DNA from: Microbacterium sp. RURRCA19A
GTDB taxonomy: Bacteria > Actinomycetota > Actinomycetes > Actinomycetales > Microbacteriaceae
Length of the DNA: 64,000 nucleotides
Direction: 5' to 3'
Assembly (NCBI RefSeq): GCF_900156455.1
Contig: NZ_FTNQ01000001.1
Span: 1,488,001-1,552,000 of the forward strand
In this document: piece after piece, positions 9,111 to 18,439 of the stretch
How the letters are laid out: every line of letters begins with the position of its first letter
Position numbering within the stretch: the first letter of the stretch is position 1
Program-made: the position numbers and the translations under genes
Notes under the pieces: generated by a model
What the model was told of the DNA's origin: nothing
Databases searched by the model: none
What the model saw: only the letters and a program-made list of their open reading frames with translations

Positions 9111-9961
9111 TCCGGACCGCCCCTGACCTCTTCTCATGGAACCCCCGGCCCTACGTCTTCCAGGGCCGTCTCCGCCGAGTATTTCCGCTGCGGAGAAGGT
9201 CGCACGTGAACAACTTCGGCGATCTGCTCGGCCCCGTCGTCGTCGAGCACCTCGCGCGGACCTCCGGTATCGATCTGACAGTGCCGCGCGAACGGGACGA
9301 CCGCACACTGTTCTCGGTCGGTTCGGTCCTACATTTCGCCGCGGACGGCGACGTCCTGTGGGGAACGGGGCGGAACGGAAAGATCGAGGCTCAACGGCAC
9401 ACGTTCTCCTCGCTCGACGTTCGTGCCGTCCGGGGCCCCCGCACCGCCGCATTCCTGCGCGGAATGGGGATCGCCGCGCCGGAGGTCTACGGCGACCCCG
9501 GTCTGCTCGTCCCCGAGGTCTTCCCGCACCTCCGCGCCATCGCGTCGGCCCCGACCCGAGAGATCAGCATCGTCCCGAACCTGCATGATTTCCCGAAGTA
9601 CGCAAATGTCCCCGGCGTCGTGAATCCGCAATGGGCGCTGTCCACCGTGCTCGAGAACATTGCCACCTCCTCGCTCGTGATCGGGTCGTCGCTGCACGGC
9701 ATCGTCGTGGCGGAGGCCCTGGGGATCCCCGCACGATTGATCGCCCCGGAACACGAGGACCCGTTCAAGTACCAGGACTACTACGAAGGCACGGGCCGCC
9801 GGTCGTTCACACCGGCGCCGGACGTAGCGTCCGCGCTCTCCCTCGGTGGCGAGGTACCGCCGGTGCTCGACCTCGCACCGCTGCGTGGAGCCTTTCCTTC
9901 CGATCTGTGGTCCGATGGCAGACCCGCTCCCGACTCGAAGCGCCCGACTACTCACAATTAG
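9107..9961 (+). CDS. Polysaccharide pyruvyl transferase family protein
   Basis: This is a 284-residue protein of the ExoV/CsaB type, which transfers pyruvate from phosphoenolpyruvate to form a ketal on a polysaccharide sugar. The signs are VNNFGDLLGPVVVEHL near the N-terminus, RAVRGPRTAAFL, YGDPGLLVPEVFP and VIGSSLHGIVVAEALGIPARL, all in family order. Length is normal for the ExoV group. The ATG overlaps the upstream stop by 4 bp. Its presence predicts an acidic, pyruvylated exopolysaccharide or cell-wall glycan. The acceptor sugar is unknown. Confidence 0.9.
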   Translation: MIRTAPDLFSWNPRPYVFQGRLRRVFPLRRRSHVNNFGDLLGPVVVEHLARTSGIDLTVPRERDDRTLFSVGSVLHFAADGDVLWGTGRNGKIEAQRHTFSSLDVRAVRGPRTAAFLRGMGIAAPEVYGDPGLLVPEVFPHLRAIASAPTREISIVPNLHDFPKYANVPGVVNPQWALSTVLENIATSSLVIGSSLHGIVVAEALGIPARLIAPEHEDPFKYQDYYEGTGRRSFTPAPDVASALSLGGEVPPVLDLAPLRGAFPSDLWSDGRPAPDSKRPTTHN

Positions 9962-9971
9962 GAAGTGCAAC

Positions 9972-10493
9972 ATGGCCCGTACTTTTCTTCGTCAGGTCCT
10001 CGACAAGGCGGATCTGCTCCTCTCCGGAAAGGAACGCTTCGCACGCCGAAAGGGCGTGACGATCGGTCGTGACTGTCGCATCCTGTCCAACATCGTGACG
10101 ACGGAGCCCTGGTTGATCACCGTCGGCGACCGCGTCACGATCAGCAGCGAGGTGACGTTCATCACGCACGATGGCTCAGGCTGGCTGGTACGTGACGACC
10201 GCGGACGCCGCTACCGCTACGCTCCGATCACGCTCGGCTCGGATGTCTTCATCGGAGCCGGAGTCACGATCATGCCCGGCGTGAGCATCGGGGACCACGT
10301 CGTCGTCGGCGCCGGGTCAGTTGTTACAAAGAACGTACCGGCCGGCACCGTCGTCGCCGGCGTGCCCGCTCGCGCGGTTTCTACGTGGGATGACTTTGAG
10401 CGCAAGGTGAGGGCGTGGCCGTCTGCGTCTGATATGCACGGCACTACGTACCGGGAGCGCGTGGACTCTATCGTGGAGCCTCCCACAGCCTGA
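9972..10493 (+). CDS. Hexapeptide-repeat acyltransferase (WbbJ/maltose O-acetyltransferase-like)
   Basis: This is a 173-residue left-handed beta-helix acyltransferase. It has GVTIGRDCRI, ITVGDRVTISSEVTFITHDG, ITLGSDVFIGAGVTIMPG and VGAGSVVTKNVPAGTVVAG, the coils and loop of the maltose/galactoside O-acetyltransferase group. ITHDG carries the likely catalytic His. An AGGAAG ribosome site lies 7-8 bases before ATG 9972, so a longer in-frame start at 9846 was rejected. It is the last gene of the plus-strand polysaccharide run and probably O-acetylates a sugar of the exported polymer. Confidence 0.88.
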   Translation: MARTFLRQVLDKADLLLSGKERFARRKGVTIGRDCRILSNIVTTEPWLITVGDRVTISSEVTFITHDGSGWLVRDDRGRRYRYAPITLGSDVFIGAGVTIMPGVSIGDHVVVGAGSVVTKNVPAGTVVAGVPARAVSTWDDFERKVRAWPSASDMHGTTYRERVDSIVEPPTA

Positions 10494-10659
10494 CCGGATG
10501 GCCGAGCCTTCGGCAGATCGCAGAGAGACAGTAATCCCGCGCGCCGCTCGCCTTGTGGGGACACGACATCACCAGCGCGCCGTTGGCGCGGATGGGGGCG
10601 AAGCCAACAGGCGTTGTTCCTAGGCTGTCCAGGCCGTAGGCCCGATGACGGGGAATCCG

Positions 10660-10693
10660 ACCCACTTCACCGCGGAGCCACGGGGAAGTGGGT
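10660..10693 (+). promoter_or_regulatory. Hairpin overlapping the ribosome site of the HprK/PqqD gene
   Basis: ACCCACTTC (10660-10668) and GAAGTGGGT (10685-10693) form a perfect 9-bp stem with a 16-base loop. The right arm contains part of the purine-rich ribosome site (GGGGAAG), and the GTG start follows two bases after the stem. Folding would hide the ribosome site. It could instead be a protein operator or end transcription of the acetyltransferase gene. Confidence 0.4.
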
Positions 10694-10694
10694 A

Positions 10695-11774
10695 GTGGTG
10701 ACGTCGATCACGGAGCGAATCAACTTTTCGACGGTCGACGCGTTGGGCGTGCCGGTACGCATAGTCCACGCGGGGCCCCGGACTCCCGCTCTGCCCTGGC
10801 GCATCAGCGCCGCCTGGCGGGACTGCCTCCCCTCAGGGCCCTCCGCGCCAGCGGTCCGCACAGTCTCGGTCTCGTGCGAAACGATGGAGGAAGAGGATCG
10901 GGCACTGTCTCAGCTTTCGACGGATGTCACCCTCGCGGCGCTCGACGCCGTCCGCGGCTCGCGCCTCCTCCTGCACGCCGCCGGTATCGCCGCCCCCGAC
11001 GGACGAGTGTTCGCTTTCGTCGGGCCGTCCGGCCGCGGGAAGACGACCGCGGCACGACACCTCGGAACCCATTTCGGTTACGTCAGCGACGAGAGCGTCG
11101 CCGTGGATGCCGCTTTGACGGTGTGGCCGTACCGCAAGCCGCTGTCGGTGATCGTGGACGGCAGGCCCGTGAAAGAACAGATCGCCCCGAGCGACCTCGG
11201 ACTCCTCCCCCTTCCGCCCGTGCCACTGAGGCTGGTGGGCATCACCCTCCTGGAGCGCGATCCCGATGCAGTCGAGTCCGGCGCCGCCGCGGTCGACCTC
11301 ATCGATGCGATCTGCGAGATGACCCCGCAGATCAGCTACTTGGCCGAGCTCCCGTCACCGCTGCAGTACGTGGCCCGGATCATCGATCGGATCGGGGCGG
11401 TCACTCGGCTGATCTACCGGGATGCCGTCGAACTCCCCGCCGTGGTGAGCGACATGTTCGCAGCCCCGCCGCCGCCGGTTCAGCCCTGGTCGGTCGCACC
11501 CGACGCGGCAACGTCGGGGCCCTGGCGTTGTTCCGTGGTCGAGGACGCCATCCTCGTCGAGGGTCGCGCGTGCATTCTGCGCGAAGGGGTCGTCACCGCG
11601 CTCGACCATCGCGGCTGCCTCGTCTGGACGATGTGCCGCCGCGGTGCGCACACGCGGGAGATCGTCGACGCGGCGGTCGCCGCGTTCGGGGAGCCCGCGG
11701 GAGGCGACGCCGCCGCACTGATCGAGCAGACGATCGAAGAGCTGATCGCCCACGGGCTGCTCGAACGGGCATGA
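10695..11774 (+). CDS. HPr-kinase-like P-loop domain fused to a PqqD-like domain
   Basis: This is a 359-residue protein. The middle has VFAFVGPSGRGKTTAARHL, a Walker A loop at about residues 110-118, and GYVSDESVAVD soon after, as in the HPr kinase/phosphorylase C-terminal fold. The last 70 residues (from ILREGVVTALDHRG to the LIAHGLLERA end) look like a PqqD winged helix, which binds peptides in RiPP pathways. HprK-like proteins paired with PqqD-like ones are known near polysaccharide genes, but their substrate is unclear. I chose the GTG at 10695 (or 10698) because GGGGAAG lies 6-9 bases upstream. It overlaps the signal peptidase gene as ATGA. Confidence 0.7.
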   Translation: MVTSITERINFSTVDALGVPVRIVHAGPRTPALPWRISAAWRDCLPSGPSAPAVRTVSVSCETMEEEDRALSQLSTDVTLAALDAVRGSRLLLHAAGIAAPDGRVFAFVGPSGRGKTTAARHLGTHFGYVSDESVAVDAALTVWPYRKPLSVIVDGRPVKEQIAPSDLGLLPLPPVPLRLVGITLLERDPDAVESGAAAVDLIDAICEMTPQISYLAELPSPLQYVARIIDRIGAVTRLIYRDAVELPAVVSDMFAAPPPPVQPWSVAPDAATSGPWRCSVVEDAILVEGRACILREGVVTALDHRGCLVWTMCRRGAHTREIVDAAVAAFGEPAGGDAAALIEQTIEELIAHGLLERA

Positions 11775-12490
11775 CGATGTCGACACCGGCGACCACGCGG
11801 CCCAGCCGTTGGCGACGGCTCCGCCGCTCACCGTTGACGCATCTCCTGCTCGCGCTCGTCCTCCTCGCTCTCGTACAAGGGTTCCTGGTCAAGCCGTTCC
11901 AGGTCCCGTCGGAGTCGATGGCCCCCACGCTCGAGACGGGGGACCGTCTGCTGGCCAGTCGCATCGCGTACGCCGTCTCCGGGCCCGGCGCGGGCGACGT
12001 CGCCGTGTTCGCGCGACCGGACGATTGGGCTCCTCGACCCGATCGCGGCGCGCTGCGGACCGCTGTGGGCTGGGTCGGTGACATCGTCGGATTCGGTCCG
12101 AGCAATCAGGACGCCCTCGTCAAACGCATCATCGGCGAACCGGGAACGACCGTCCGCTGCTGTTCCGACACGGGCCGGGTCGAGGTGGACGGCGTTCCCC
12201 TCACCGAGGGTTACGTCGTCGACGACCTCCCCTTCACCCCGGGGGCGAATGACTGTTCGACGTCTCCGGCATCCGCTCGATGCTTCGGGCCGATCACGGT
12301 CCCCGCGGACGAGTATCTCGTCCTCGGCGACAATCGCGCGAATTCCGCCGACTCGGTGATCGCTTGCCGCGGGGCGTCCCCCCCGGCGGTCGATTGTGCG
12401 AGATTCGTTCCCCGGGCCGACATCATCGGCAAGGTCGTCACGATCGTCTGGCCGTTCGAGCGGATCCGGCTGCTCATCGACGGAGGCTGA
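11771..12490 (+). CDS. lepB: Signal peptidase I
   Basis: This is a type I signal peptidase of 239 residues, which cuts signal peptides on the outer face of the membrane. One membrane helix (about residues 22-40) is followed by the catalytic serine in VPSESMAPT (S49). The general-base lysine lies in ALVKRIIGEPG (K118), and the conserved VLGDNRANSADS box comes later. Length is normal. It is translationally coupled to the HprK/PqqD fusion, which is unusual and suggests a dedicated peptidase for that gene's pathway rather than the only housekeeping copy. That is inference. Confidence 0.93.
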   Translation: MTMSTPATTRPSRWRRLRRSPLTHLLLALVLLALVQGFLVKPFQVPSESMAPTLETGDRLLASRIAYAVSGPGAGDVAVFARPDDWAPRPDRGALRTAVGWVGDIVGFGPSNQDALVKRIIGEPGTTVRCCSDTGRVEVDGVPLTEGYVVDDLPFTPGANDCSTSPASARCFGPITVPADEYLVLGDNRANSADSVIACRGASPPAVDCARFVPRADIIGKVVTIVWPFERIRLLIDGG

Positions 12491-12520
12491 CCGGGTCTGC
12501 GCCCGCGCTGGACCCGATTG

Positions 12521-14437
12521 TCACCCCGCCGGCGCGAAAAGCGCGTCGCAGGACGGGTCGACCGTGACCGGAGTGTCCGAGGCCGTCGGCGTGTGCCGCA
12601 GTTGCAACGGGCCGAGCGGCCCGTCGGGCAGCTTCACCGTCGACGAGACCGTCCGCGATCCGCCTTGTGGGACCACCACGAGCCGGCTGAGCCCGCTGTT
12701 GCCGTTCTGTGACCCCGAACGGTCGAATCCGGACTCCTCGCTCGTCGCAGGGTCGGTCGAGACGATTTGGCCGCCGGGGGGCGCGAAGAACACGACGTCC
12801 AACATCATCGACGTCGACGGAAGTCCGAACCTGCCATTGCGCGCACCCAGCGTGTACTTGCTCTTGATGCTGTCCGGGATCGAGTTCGTCAGGGTCGTCG
12901 TCGTGGTGATCGTCCGGGCAGACGCGTCGCACGTCGCCGCGACGGACTGCGCCAAGTGATACTCCAGCTTGCCGACGGAGTAGTCGTTGAGGTAGGTGCC
13001 CACCTGGGTGGCCGTGGTGTTGTCGGAGCGCAGAGCGCCGTCCAGCCCGAGCTCGGTCGAGAGACGCTGCGCGGCCTCGTCGGTGAACGAGAGAAGGAGC
13101 CGCTGCTCACCGGCGGACTGCGTCAGGGCGTCGAGCATCTTCGCCGGGTCCCACTTGCCGGACGTGAGGTGGGAGAAGACCGCGCGCGAGACCTCGGAGA
13201 AGAACCTGTCGGAGTCCGCCCCGTTCGGGAACCGCTCGTAAGCGTCGCTCAGGAGCAGCTTGACGGCATTTTCCGAGGTGATCTGCTCACCCGCGACATC
13301 GACCGGTCCCGCGACGGCCAGCATGTGCGACAGGACGACCGGGTCGATGGAGATGACGCCGTCGAAACGTTCGCCGTTGGTGCGCGTCCACAGATCCTGG
13401 AACAGCTGGACCGTCGTCGGGAAGTTCGGCGTCATCGTGTAGTCCTGCGAATACCGCGCGAACGTGGACGGATACAGCGCCAGCGTGTCGCCGGGGATGT
13501 CGCTGAACTGCTCGCCCGCCGTCCCCTCCTCGTAGAAGGTCGCCGAGCTGGCCTGGTCGAGCAGCTCGAACTTGCCCTGGTCGACCTTCATGATGATGCT
13601 CGCGGCCGGGTTCCCCCCGGTCGCCCTGATTTCCGCATTGTTCTGGAAGATGATCAGGTACGTCTTGCTCCCCTCGCCACCGGCCATGCTCAGCAGCGTC
13701 GGAAGGTACCGGTTGACGACGTCGAGGGTGGGCGCCGTTCGATCGATGACATCGCGGATCTCGCTCACCGGTCCTGCGACGGCATCCATCAGCTGGTCGG
13801 ACTGGATGCCGTCCGTCTCGGCCTTCGCGGCCGTGAAGGCCTGCGACACCACCGGGATCGACGCCTGCGCCTGCTGCAGGGGCTGCAGATCGAAACCGCC
13901 CCCCTCGAGCGCGAGCTTCTTGATGTCGAGGTCGGCGATCATCTGCATCCCGGGCGGCAGGGCGTCACGCACCAGGATGTCCACGGCGCGCGTCACACGC
14001 GAGACGGCGTCGATGTTGGCCCCCACGACGGGGATGTCGGCCGCCGTCTGCCAGAGCGGACTCTGCACCGTCTGCGCGGCGCGCGCCGTGCGCTCGCTCA
14101 CATCGTCGGCTGCGGCCTGCAGACCCGCCTCGTCCTTCGCCTCGACGAGCGAGCCGAGACGCCCCAGCGTGGCCTTCGCGGCCAGAAGATCGTCGCGGAC
14201 CTCTACCGCCTGCACGGCCAGCGTCGCCCCCAGGATGCCGGCGACCGCCGCCGCTCCGCCGATCAGCCCCACCGCACCGCCCACGACCCATGGCCAGACC
14301 CGGCGCCGCCGCGGCGCCGAGGCCACGGGATCGATTACCTCGGTGTCGGCGGGAGACCCGTCCAGGGAAACGGCGTCCTCGGCACCCGTCCCGGTCGTCG
14401 CGCGGTCTCGGTTGTGGCGGCGGAGGTTGTCACCCAT
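12521..14437 (-). CDS. DUF4012 membrane-anchored extracellular protein
   Basis: This is a 638-residue protein. It starts with a 45-residue acidic/basic cytoplasmic tail, then a membrane helix (WPWVVGGAVGLIGGAAAVAGILG). The outside part carries the DUF4012 signatures TYLIIFQNNAEIRATGGNPA and GVISIDPVVLSHMLAVAGPV, followed by a beta-rich end. DUF4012 proteins are common in actinobacteria and often lie beside polysaccharide clusters; their function is not established. It converges with lepB, with 30 bases between the stops. A structural or scaffold role in exporting the local polymer is possible but not shown. Confidence 0.85.
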   Translation of the reverse strand: MGDNLRRHNRDRATTGTGAEDAVSLDGSPADTEVIDPVASAPRRRRVWPWVVGGAVGLIGGAAAVAGILGATLAVQAVEVRDDLLAAKATLGRLGSLVEAKDEAGLQAAADDVSERTARAAQTVQSPLWQTAADIPVVGANIDAVSRVTRAVDILVRDALPPGMQMIADLDIKKLALEGGGFDLQPLQQAQASIPVVSQAFTAAKAETDGIQSDQLMDAVAGPVSEIRDVIDRTAPTLDVVNRYLPTLLSMAGGEGSKTYLIIFQNNAEIRATGGNPAASIIMKVDQGKFELLDQASSATFYEEGTAGEQFSDIPGDTLALYPSTFARYSQDYTMTPNFPTTVQLFQDLWTRTNGERFDGVISIDPVVLSHMLAVAGPVDVAGEQITSENAVKLLLSDAYERFPNGADSDRFFSEVSRAVFSHLTSGKWDPAKMLDALTQSAGEQRLLLSFTDEAAQRLSTELGLDGALRSDNTTATQVGTYLNDYSVGKLEYHLAQSVAATCDASARTITTTTTLTNSIPDSIKSKYTLGARNGRFGLPSTSMMLDVVFFAPPGGQIVSTDPATSEESGFDRSGSQNGNSGLSRLVVVPQGGSRTVSSTVKLPDGPLGPLQLRHTPTASDTPVTVDPSCDALFAPAG

Positions 14438-14451
14438 GGGGGAATCCTAGG

Positions 14452-14464
14452 TCAGACCGTCTGA
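14452..14464 (-). promoter_or_regulatory. Short palindrome upstream of the DUF4012 gene
   Basis: TCAGAC-C-GTCTGA is a perfect inverted repeat ending 15 bases before the DUF4012 ATG, so it would lie in or near its promoter or leader. The size fits a repressor half-site pair. No second copy was noticed, so its role is open. Confidence 0.3.
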
Positions 14465-14510
14465 GCGCCCCCTGCCCGATTCACCCGCCGATGCGGACGG
14501 GCAGCGACAC

Positions 14511-14795
14511 TCACACGAACAGCGGCGCGACCGCGAATCCCACGGCCACGAGCAGCGAACCGACACCGCCGATGATCGGCAACGCCGTCGCACCGACCCG
14601 GCGGCCCGTGACATATCCGACCACCGCCACGAGGACGCCCACCGCGGCGACCGCGAGCCCCACGACCGCGGCCCGTTCGATCAGACCGGACCAATCGTTC
14701 CGCAGCAGCAGCAGCGCACCCAGCGCCGGAACCGTCACCGCAGCGATCGCGAGAAGGAGGGAGACGACGCCGAGGGTACGCGAGAGCGGCTTCAC
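14511..14795 (-). CDS. Small membrane protein, function unknown
   Basis: This is a 94-residue protein with three hydrophobic segments (about 8-31, 42-63 and 70-92) separated by short loops such as RNDWSGLIE and GRRVGA. I do not recognise a family beyond small actinobacterial membrane proteins. It starts with GTG at 14795 and has a weak ribosome site. It lies downstream of the tuf terminator and upstream of the DUF4012 gene on the same strand, 73 bases before it, so the two may be co-transcribed. Confidence 0.65.
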   Translation of the reverse strand: MKPLSRTLGVVSLLLAIAAVTVPALGALLLLRNDWSGLIERAAVVGLAVAAVGVLVAVVGYVTGRRVGATALPIIGGVGSLLVAVGFAVAPLFV

Positions 14796-14834
14796 GCGAG
14801 CGACTCTACCGGGGGCGTCGCCCCGGGAACGACG

Positions 14835-14862
14835 AAGGGCCGGGCCCGAAGGCCCGGCCCTT
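14835..14862 (-). terminator. Intrinsic-type terminator of tuf
   Basis: AAGGGCCGGGC and GCCCGGCCCTT pair perfectly over 11 bp around a 6-base loop, 22 bases downstream of the tuf stop. The stem is symmetrical, but position points to the end of the str operon. There is little of a U-run, as is common in actinobacteria. Confidence 0.85.
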
Positions 14863-14883
14863 GCCGGTCAGTCCGTGGAGGAC

Positions 14884-16077
14884 TTACTTGAGGATCTTGG
14901 TGACGGTACCGGCACCGACGGTGCGGCCACCCTCACGGATCGCGTAGCCGAGGCCCTCTTCCATGGCGATCGGCTGGATGAGCTCGACCGACATCTCGGT
15001 GGTGTCACCGGGCATGACCATCTCGGTGCCCTCGGGCAGCGTGATGACGCCGGTCACGTCCGTGGTGCGGAAGTAGAACTGCGGGCGGTAGTTCGTGAAG
15101 AACGGGTTGTGGCGGCCGCCCTCTTCCTTGGACAGGATGTACGCCGTGCCCTCGAAGTTGGTGTGCGGGGTGACCGAACCGGGCTTCACGACGACCTGGC
15201 CGCGCTCGACGTCGTCACGCTTGGTGCCGCGCAGGAGCAGACCACAGTTCTCGCCGGCCCAGGCCTCGTCGAGCTGCTTGTGGAACATCTCGATACCCGT
15301 GACCGTGGTCTTCTGCGTCGGGCGGATGCCGACGATCTCGACCTCGGAGTTGATCGCGAGGGTGCCGCGCTCGGCGCGACCCGTGACGACCGTTCCACGA
15401 CCGGTGATGGTGAAGACGTCCTCGATGGGCATGAGGAACGGCTTGTCCTTGTCACGCACCGGGTCGGGGATGGACTCGTCGACGGCCTCCATGAGCTCGA
15501 CGATCGAGTTGACCCACTGCTCGTCGCCCTCGAGAGCCTTGAGGCCCGAGACGCGCACGACGGGGGCGTTGTCGCCGTCGAAGTCCTGCGAGGAGAGGAG
15601 CTCGCGAACCTCGAGCTCGACGAGCTCAAGGATCTCCTCGTCGTCGACCATGTCGCTCTTGTTCAGCGCGACGAGCAGGTAGGGCACGCCGACCTGCTTG
15701 GCGAGCAGAACGTGCTCACGGGTCTGAGCCATCGGGCCGTCGGTGGCGGCGACCACGAGGATCGCGCCGTCCATCTGAGCGGCACCGGTGATCATGTTCT
15801 TGATGTAGTCGGCGTGACCGGGCGCGTCGACGTGAGCGTAGTGACGCTTCGGGGTCTCGTACTCGACGTGCGAGATGTTGATGGTGATACCGCGCTGACG
15901 CTCTTCCGGCGCCGAGTCGATCGACGCGAAGTCACGCTGGACGTTGGTGGCCGACGGGAACTTGTCGGCGAGCACCTTCGAGATGGCAGCGGTGAGCGTG
16001 GTCTTGCCGTGGTCGACGTGACCGATCGTTCCGATGTTCACGTGCGGCTTGGTCCGCTCGAACTTGGCCTTAGCCAC
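14884..16077 (-). CDS. tuf: Elongation factor Tu
   Basis: This is full-length EF-Tu (397 residues), the GTPase that brings aminoacyl-tRNA to the ribosome. GHVDHGKT (residues 19-26, G1), RGITI (G2), DAPGHADY (G3) and NKSD (G4) are intact, and the C-terminus is the usual [10 protein letters not shown]. It starts with GTG and has a GAGGAGG ribosome site upstream. It is the last gene of the str operon; a hairpin at 16185-16225 separates it from fusA, so it may also have its own promoter. No change at the usual elfamycin contact sites stood out, though I did not check these by alignment. Confidence 0.98.
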   Translation of the reverse strand: MAKAKFERTKPHVNIGTIGHVDHGKTTLTAAISKVLADKFPSATNVQRDFASIDSAPEERQRGITINISHVEYETPKRHYAHVDAPGHADYIKNMITGAAQMDGAILVVAATDGPMAQTREHVLLAKQVGVPYLLVALNKSDMVDDEEILELVELEVRELLSSQDFDGDNAPVVRVSGLKALEGDEQWVNSIVELMEAVDESIPDPVRDKDKPFLMPIEDVFTITGRGTVVTGRAERGTLAINSEVEIVGIRPTQKTTVTGIEMFHKQLDEAWAGENCGLLLRGTKRDDVERGQVVVKPGSVTPHTNFEGTAYILSKEEGGRHNPFFTNYRPQFYFRTTDVTGVITLPEGTEMVMPGDTTEMSVELIQPIAMEEGLGYAIREGGRTVGAGTVTKILK

Positions 16078-16184
16078 TGGGTCCTCCTCAGGACGTTCAA
16101 TGCAGAGTGACGGGCGCTGGATTGCGACCGGTTCTCTACGGGGATGGTTCTCAGGTTACTAGAGAGTCGGTATTGAGTTTGAGC

Positions 16185-16225
16185 GGATGCCGGGAACCCG
16201 GCCGGGGCGCGGGCCCCCGGCATCC
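16185..16225 (-). terminator. Hairpin between fusA and tuf
   Basis: GGATGCCGGG (16185-16194) and CCCGGCATCC (16216-16225) form a perfect 10-bp stem just after the fusA stop. The loop is GC-rich. It may partly terminate or process the str transcript, letting tuf be expressed at a different level from fusA. Confidence 0.5.
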
Positions 16226-16237
16226 ACGAGGGCGGTG

Positions 16238-18352
16238 TTACTCGCCCTTGTTCTTCTGGACGATCTCGTCGGCGACGGCCTTCGGCACGTCGGCGTAGCT
16301 GTCGAACTCCATCGAGTAGACGGCGCGACCCGAGGTCTTCGAGCGCAGGTCACCGATGTAGCCGAACATCTCCGACAGCGGGACGTTGGCGCGGACGACC
16401 TTCACGCCGGCCGCGTCCTCCATCGACTGGATCTGGCCACGACGCGAGTTCAGGTCGCCGATGACGTCGCCCATGTACTCCTCGGGGGTACGCACCTCGA
16501 CGGCCATGATCGGCTCGAGGATGGTGGGGTTCGCCTTGCGGACCGCCTCCTTGAAGCCCATGGATCCGGCGATCTTGAACGCCATTTCCGACGAGTCGAC
16601 ATCGTGCGAGGCACCGTCGAGCAGGATCGCCTTGACGCCCACCATGGGGTAGCCGGCGAGCACGCCGACGTTCATGGCGTCCTGGAAGCCCTGGTCGGTC
16701 GGCGCGATGTACTCGCGCGGGATACGACCACCGGTGACCTTGTTCTCGAACTCGTAGGTCTTGTCGGCCGTGACCTCGAGGGGCTCGAGCGCGAACTGGA
16801 TCTTCGCGAACTGACCCGAACCACCGGTCTGCTTCTTGTGGGTGTAGTCGTGACGGTCGACCGCCTTGCGGATGGTCTCGCGGTACGCCACCTGGGGCTT
16901 TCCGACGTTGGCCTCGACCTTGAACTCGCGCTTCATGCGGTCCACGAGGATGTCGAGGTGCAGCTCGCCCATGCCCTTGATGACGGTCTGACCGGTCTCC
17001 GAGTTCTGCTCGACGCGGAACGTCGGGTCTTCCTCGGCGAGCTTCTGGATGGCGACACCCAGCTTCTCCTGGTCGGCCTTGGTCTTGGGCTCGATCGCGA
17101 CCTCGATGACCGGCTCCGGGAACGTCATCGACTCGAGGACGACCTGGTTCGACGGGTCGCTCAGGGTGTCACCGGTCGTGGTGTCCTTCAGGCCGATGAC
17201 GGCGTAGATGTGACCGGCGGTCACGGAGTCGACCGGCATCTCCTTGTTGGCGTGCATCTGGAAGATCTTCCCGATGCGCTCCTTCTTGCCCTTGGTCGCG
17301 TTGACGACCTGGGCACCCGAGTCGAGGTGACCCGAGTAGACGCGGATGTAGGTGAGGCGACCGAAGAACGGGTGCGTCACGATCTTGAACGCCAGGGCCG
17401 CGAAGGGCTCCTCGCGGTCGGCGTGGCGCTCGATGACGACCTCTTCGTCCTTGGGGTCGTGGGCCTCGATGGCCGGCACGTCCAGGGGCGAGGGGAGGTA
17501 GTCGACGACCGCGTCGAGCATCGGCTGCACACCGCGGTTCTTGAACGCCGAACCGCAGAGAACGGGGTAGAGCTCGGACGAGATCGTCAGCTTGCGGATC
17601 GCACCCTTGATCTCGGCGACCGTGAGCTCCTCGCCACCGAAGTACTTCTCGAGAAGCACGTCGTCGGACTCGGCGACGGTCTCGAGCAGCTTGTGACGGT
17701 ACTCGGCGGCCTTGTCGGCGAGGTCGGCCGGGATCTCCTGGATCTCGTACTTGGCGCCCATGGTCACGTCACCCTTGGCGTCACCCGGCCACACCAGTGC
17801 GCGCATCTCGACGAGGTCGATGACGCCGACGAAGTCGTTCTCGGCACCGATGGGGAGCTGGATGACGAGGGGCTTGGCCTTCAGGCGGTTCACGATCGTG
17901 TCGACCGTGAAGTAGAAGTCGGCGCCCAGCTTGTCCATCTTGTTGACGAAGCAGATACGGGGGACGTCGTACTTGTCGGCCTGACGCCACACCGTCTCGG
18001 ACTGGGGCTCGACGCCCTCCTTGCCGTCGAAGACGGCGACGGCACCGTCGAGCACGCGCAGCGAACGCTCGACCTCGACCGTGAAGTCGACGTGTCCGGG
18101 GGTGTCGATGATGTTGATCTGGTTCTTGTCCCAGAAGCAGGTGACGGCGGCGGAGGTGATCGTGATGCCACGCTCCTGCTCCTGCTCCATCCAGTCGGTG
18201 GTGGCGGCACCGTCGTGCGTCTCACCGATCTTGTGGTTGACGCCCGTGTAGAACAGGATGCGCTCGGTCGTCGTCGTCTTGCCGGCATCGATGTGCGCCA
18301 TGATGCCGATGTTGCGGACCTTGTGGAGGTCGGTGAGCACGTCTTGTGCCAC
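16238..18352 (-). CDS. fusA: Elongation factor G
   Basis: This is full-length EF-G (704 residues), the translocase GTPase. The G1 motif is AHIDAGKTT near residue 20, followed by [17 protein letters not shown] and NKMDKLGAD. The C-terminal domains end with the expected [17 protein letters not shown] chose the GTG at 18352 ([14 protein letters not shown]) because an AAGGAAG ribosome site precedes it and it gives the normal N-terminus. An in-frame start 14 codons upstream was rejected. Confidence 0.98.
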   Translation of the reverse strand: MAQDVLTDLHKVRNIGIMAHIDAGKTTTTERILFYTGVNHKIGETHDGAATTDWMEQEQERGITITSAAVTCFWDKNQINIIDTPGHVDFTVEVERSLRVLDGAVAVFDGKEGVEPQSETVWRQADKYDVPRICFVNKMDKLGADFYFTVDTIVNRLKAKPLVIQLPIGAENDFVGVIDLVEMRALVWPGDAKGDVTMGAKYEIQEIPADLADKAAEYRHKLLETVAESDDVLLEKYFGGEELTVAEIKGAIRKLTISSELYPVLCGSAFKNRGVQPMLDAVVDYLPSPLDVPAIEAHDPKDEEVVIERHADREEPFAALAFKIVTHPFFGRLTYIRVYSGHLDSGAQVVNATKGKKERIGKIFQMHANKEMPVDSVTAGHIYAVIGLKDTTTGDTLSDPSNQVVLESMTFPEPVIEVAIEPKTKADQEKLGVAIQKLAEEDPTFRVEQNSETGQTVIKGMGELHLDILVDRMKREFKVEANVGKPQVAYRETIRKAVDRHDYTHKKQTGGSGQFAKIQFALEPLEVTADKTYEFENKVTGGRIPREYIAPTDQGFQDAMNVGVLAGYPMVGVKAILLDGASHDVDSSEMAFKIAGSMGFKEAVRKANPTILEPIMAVEVRTPEEYMGDVIGDLNSRRGQIQSMEDAAGVKVVRANVPLSEMFGYIGDLRSKTSGRAVYSMEFDSYADVPKAVADEIVQKNKGE

Positions 18353-18395
18353 GGGTGTCTTCCTTACCTGTTGGGAGGTTGATGCCGGGCCCATC

Positions 18396-18432
18396 GGAGG
18401 GTCCGCGACCGGGGTTCGATCGCGGACCCTCC
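18396..18432 (-). promoter_or_regulatory. Perfect 13-bp hairpin between rpsG and fusA
   Basis: GGAGGGTCCGCGA (18396-18408) and TCGCGGACCCTCC (18420-18432) are exact reverse complements around an 11-base loop. It lies right after the rpsG stop and 43 bases before the fusA start. There is no T-run, so attenuation, RNA processing or mRNA stabilisation are all possible. Confidence 0.55.
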
Positions 18433-18439
18433 GCGGGAT

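Noticed and set aside
10498..10623. Possible 41-residue precursor peptide ahead of the HprK/PqqD gene
   Set aside because: There is no ribosome site or leader/core pattern, so it is probably chance.
10468..10665. 65-codon minus-strand frame in the gap before the HprK/PqqD gene
   Set aside because: It overlaps the acetyltransferase end, lacks a clear ribosome site, and I recognise no family. A remnant cannot be excluded.
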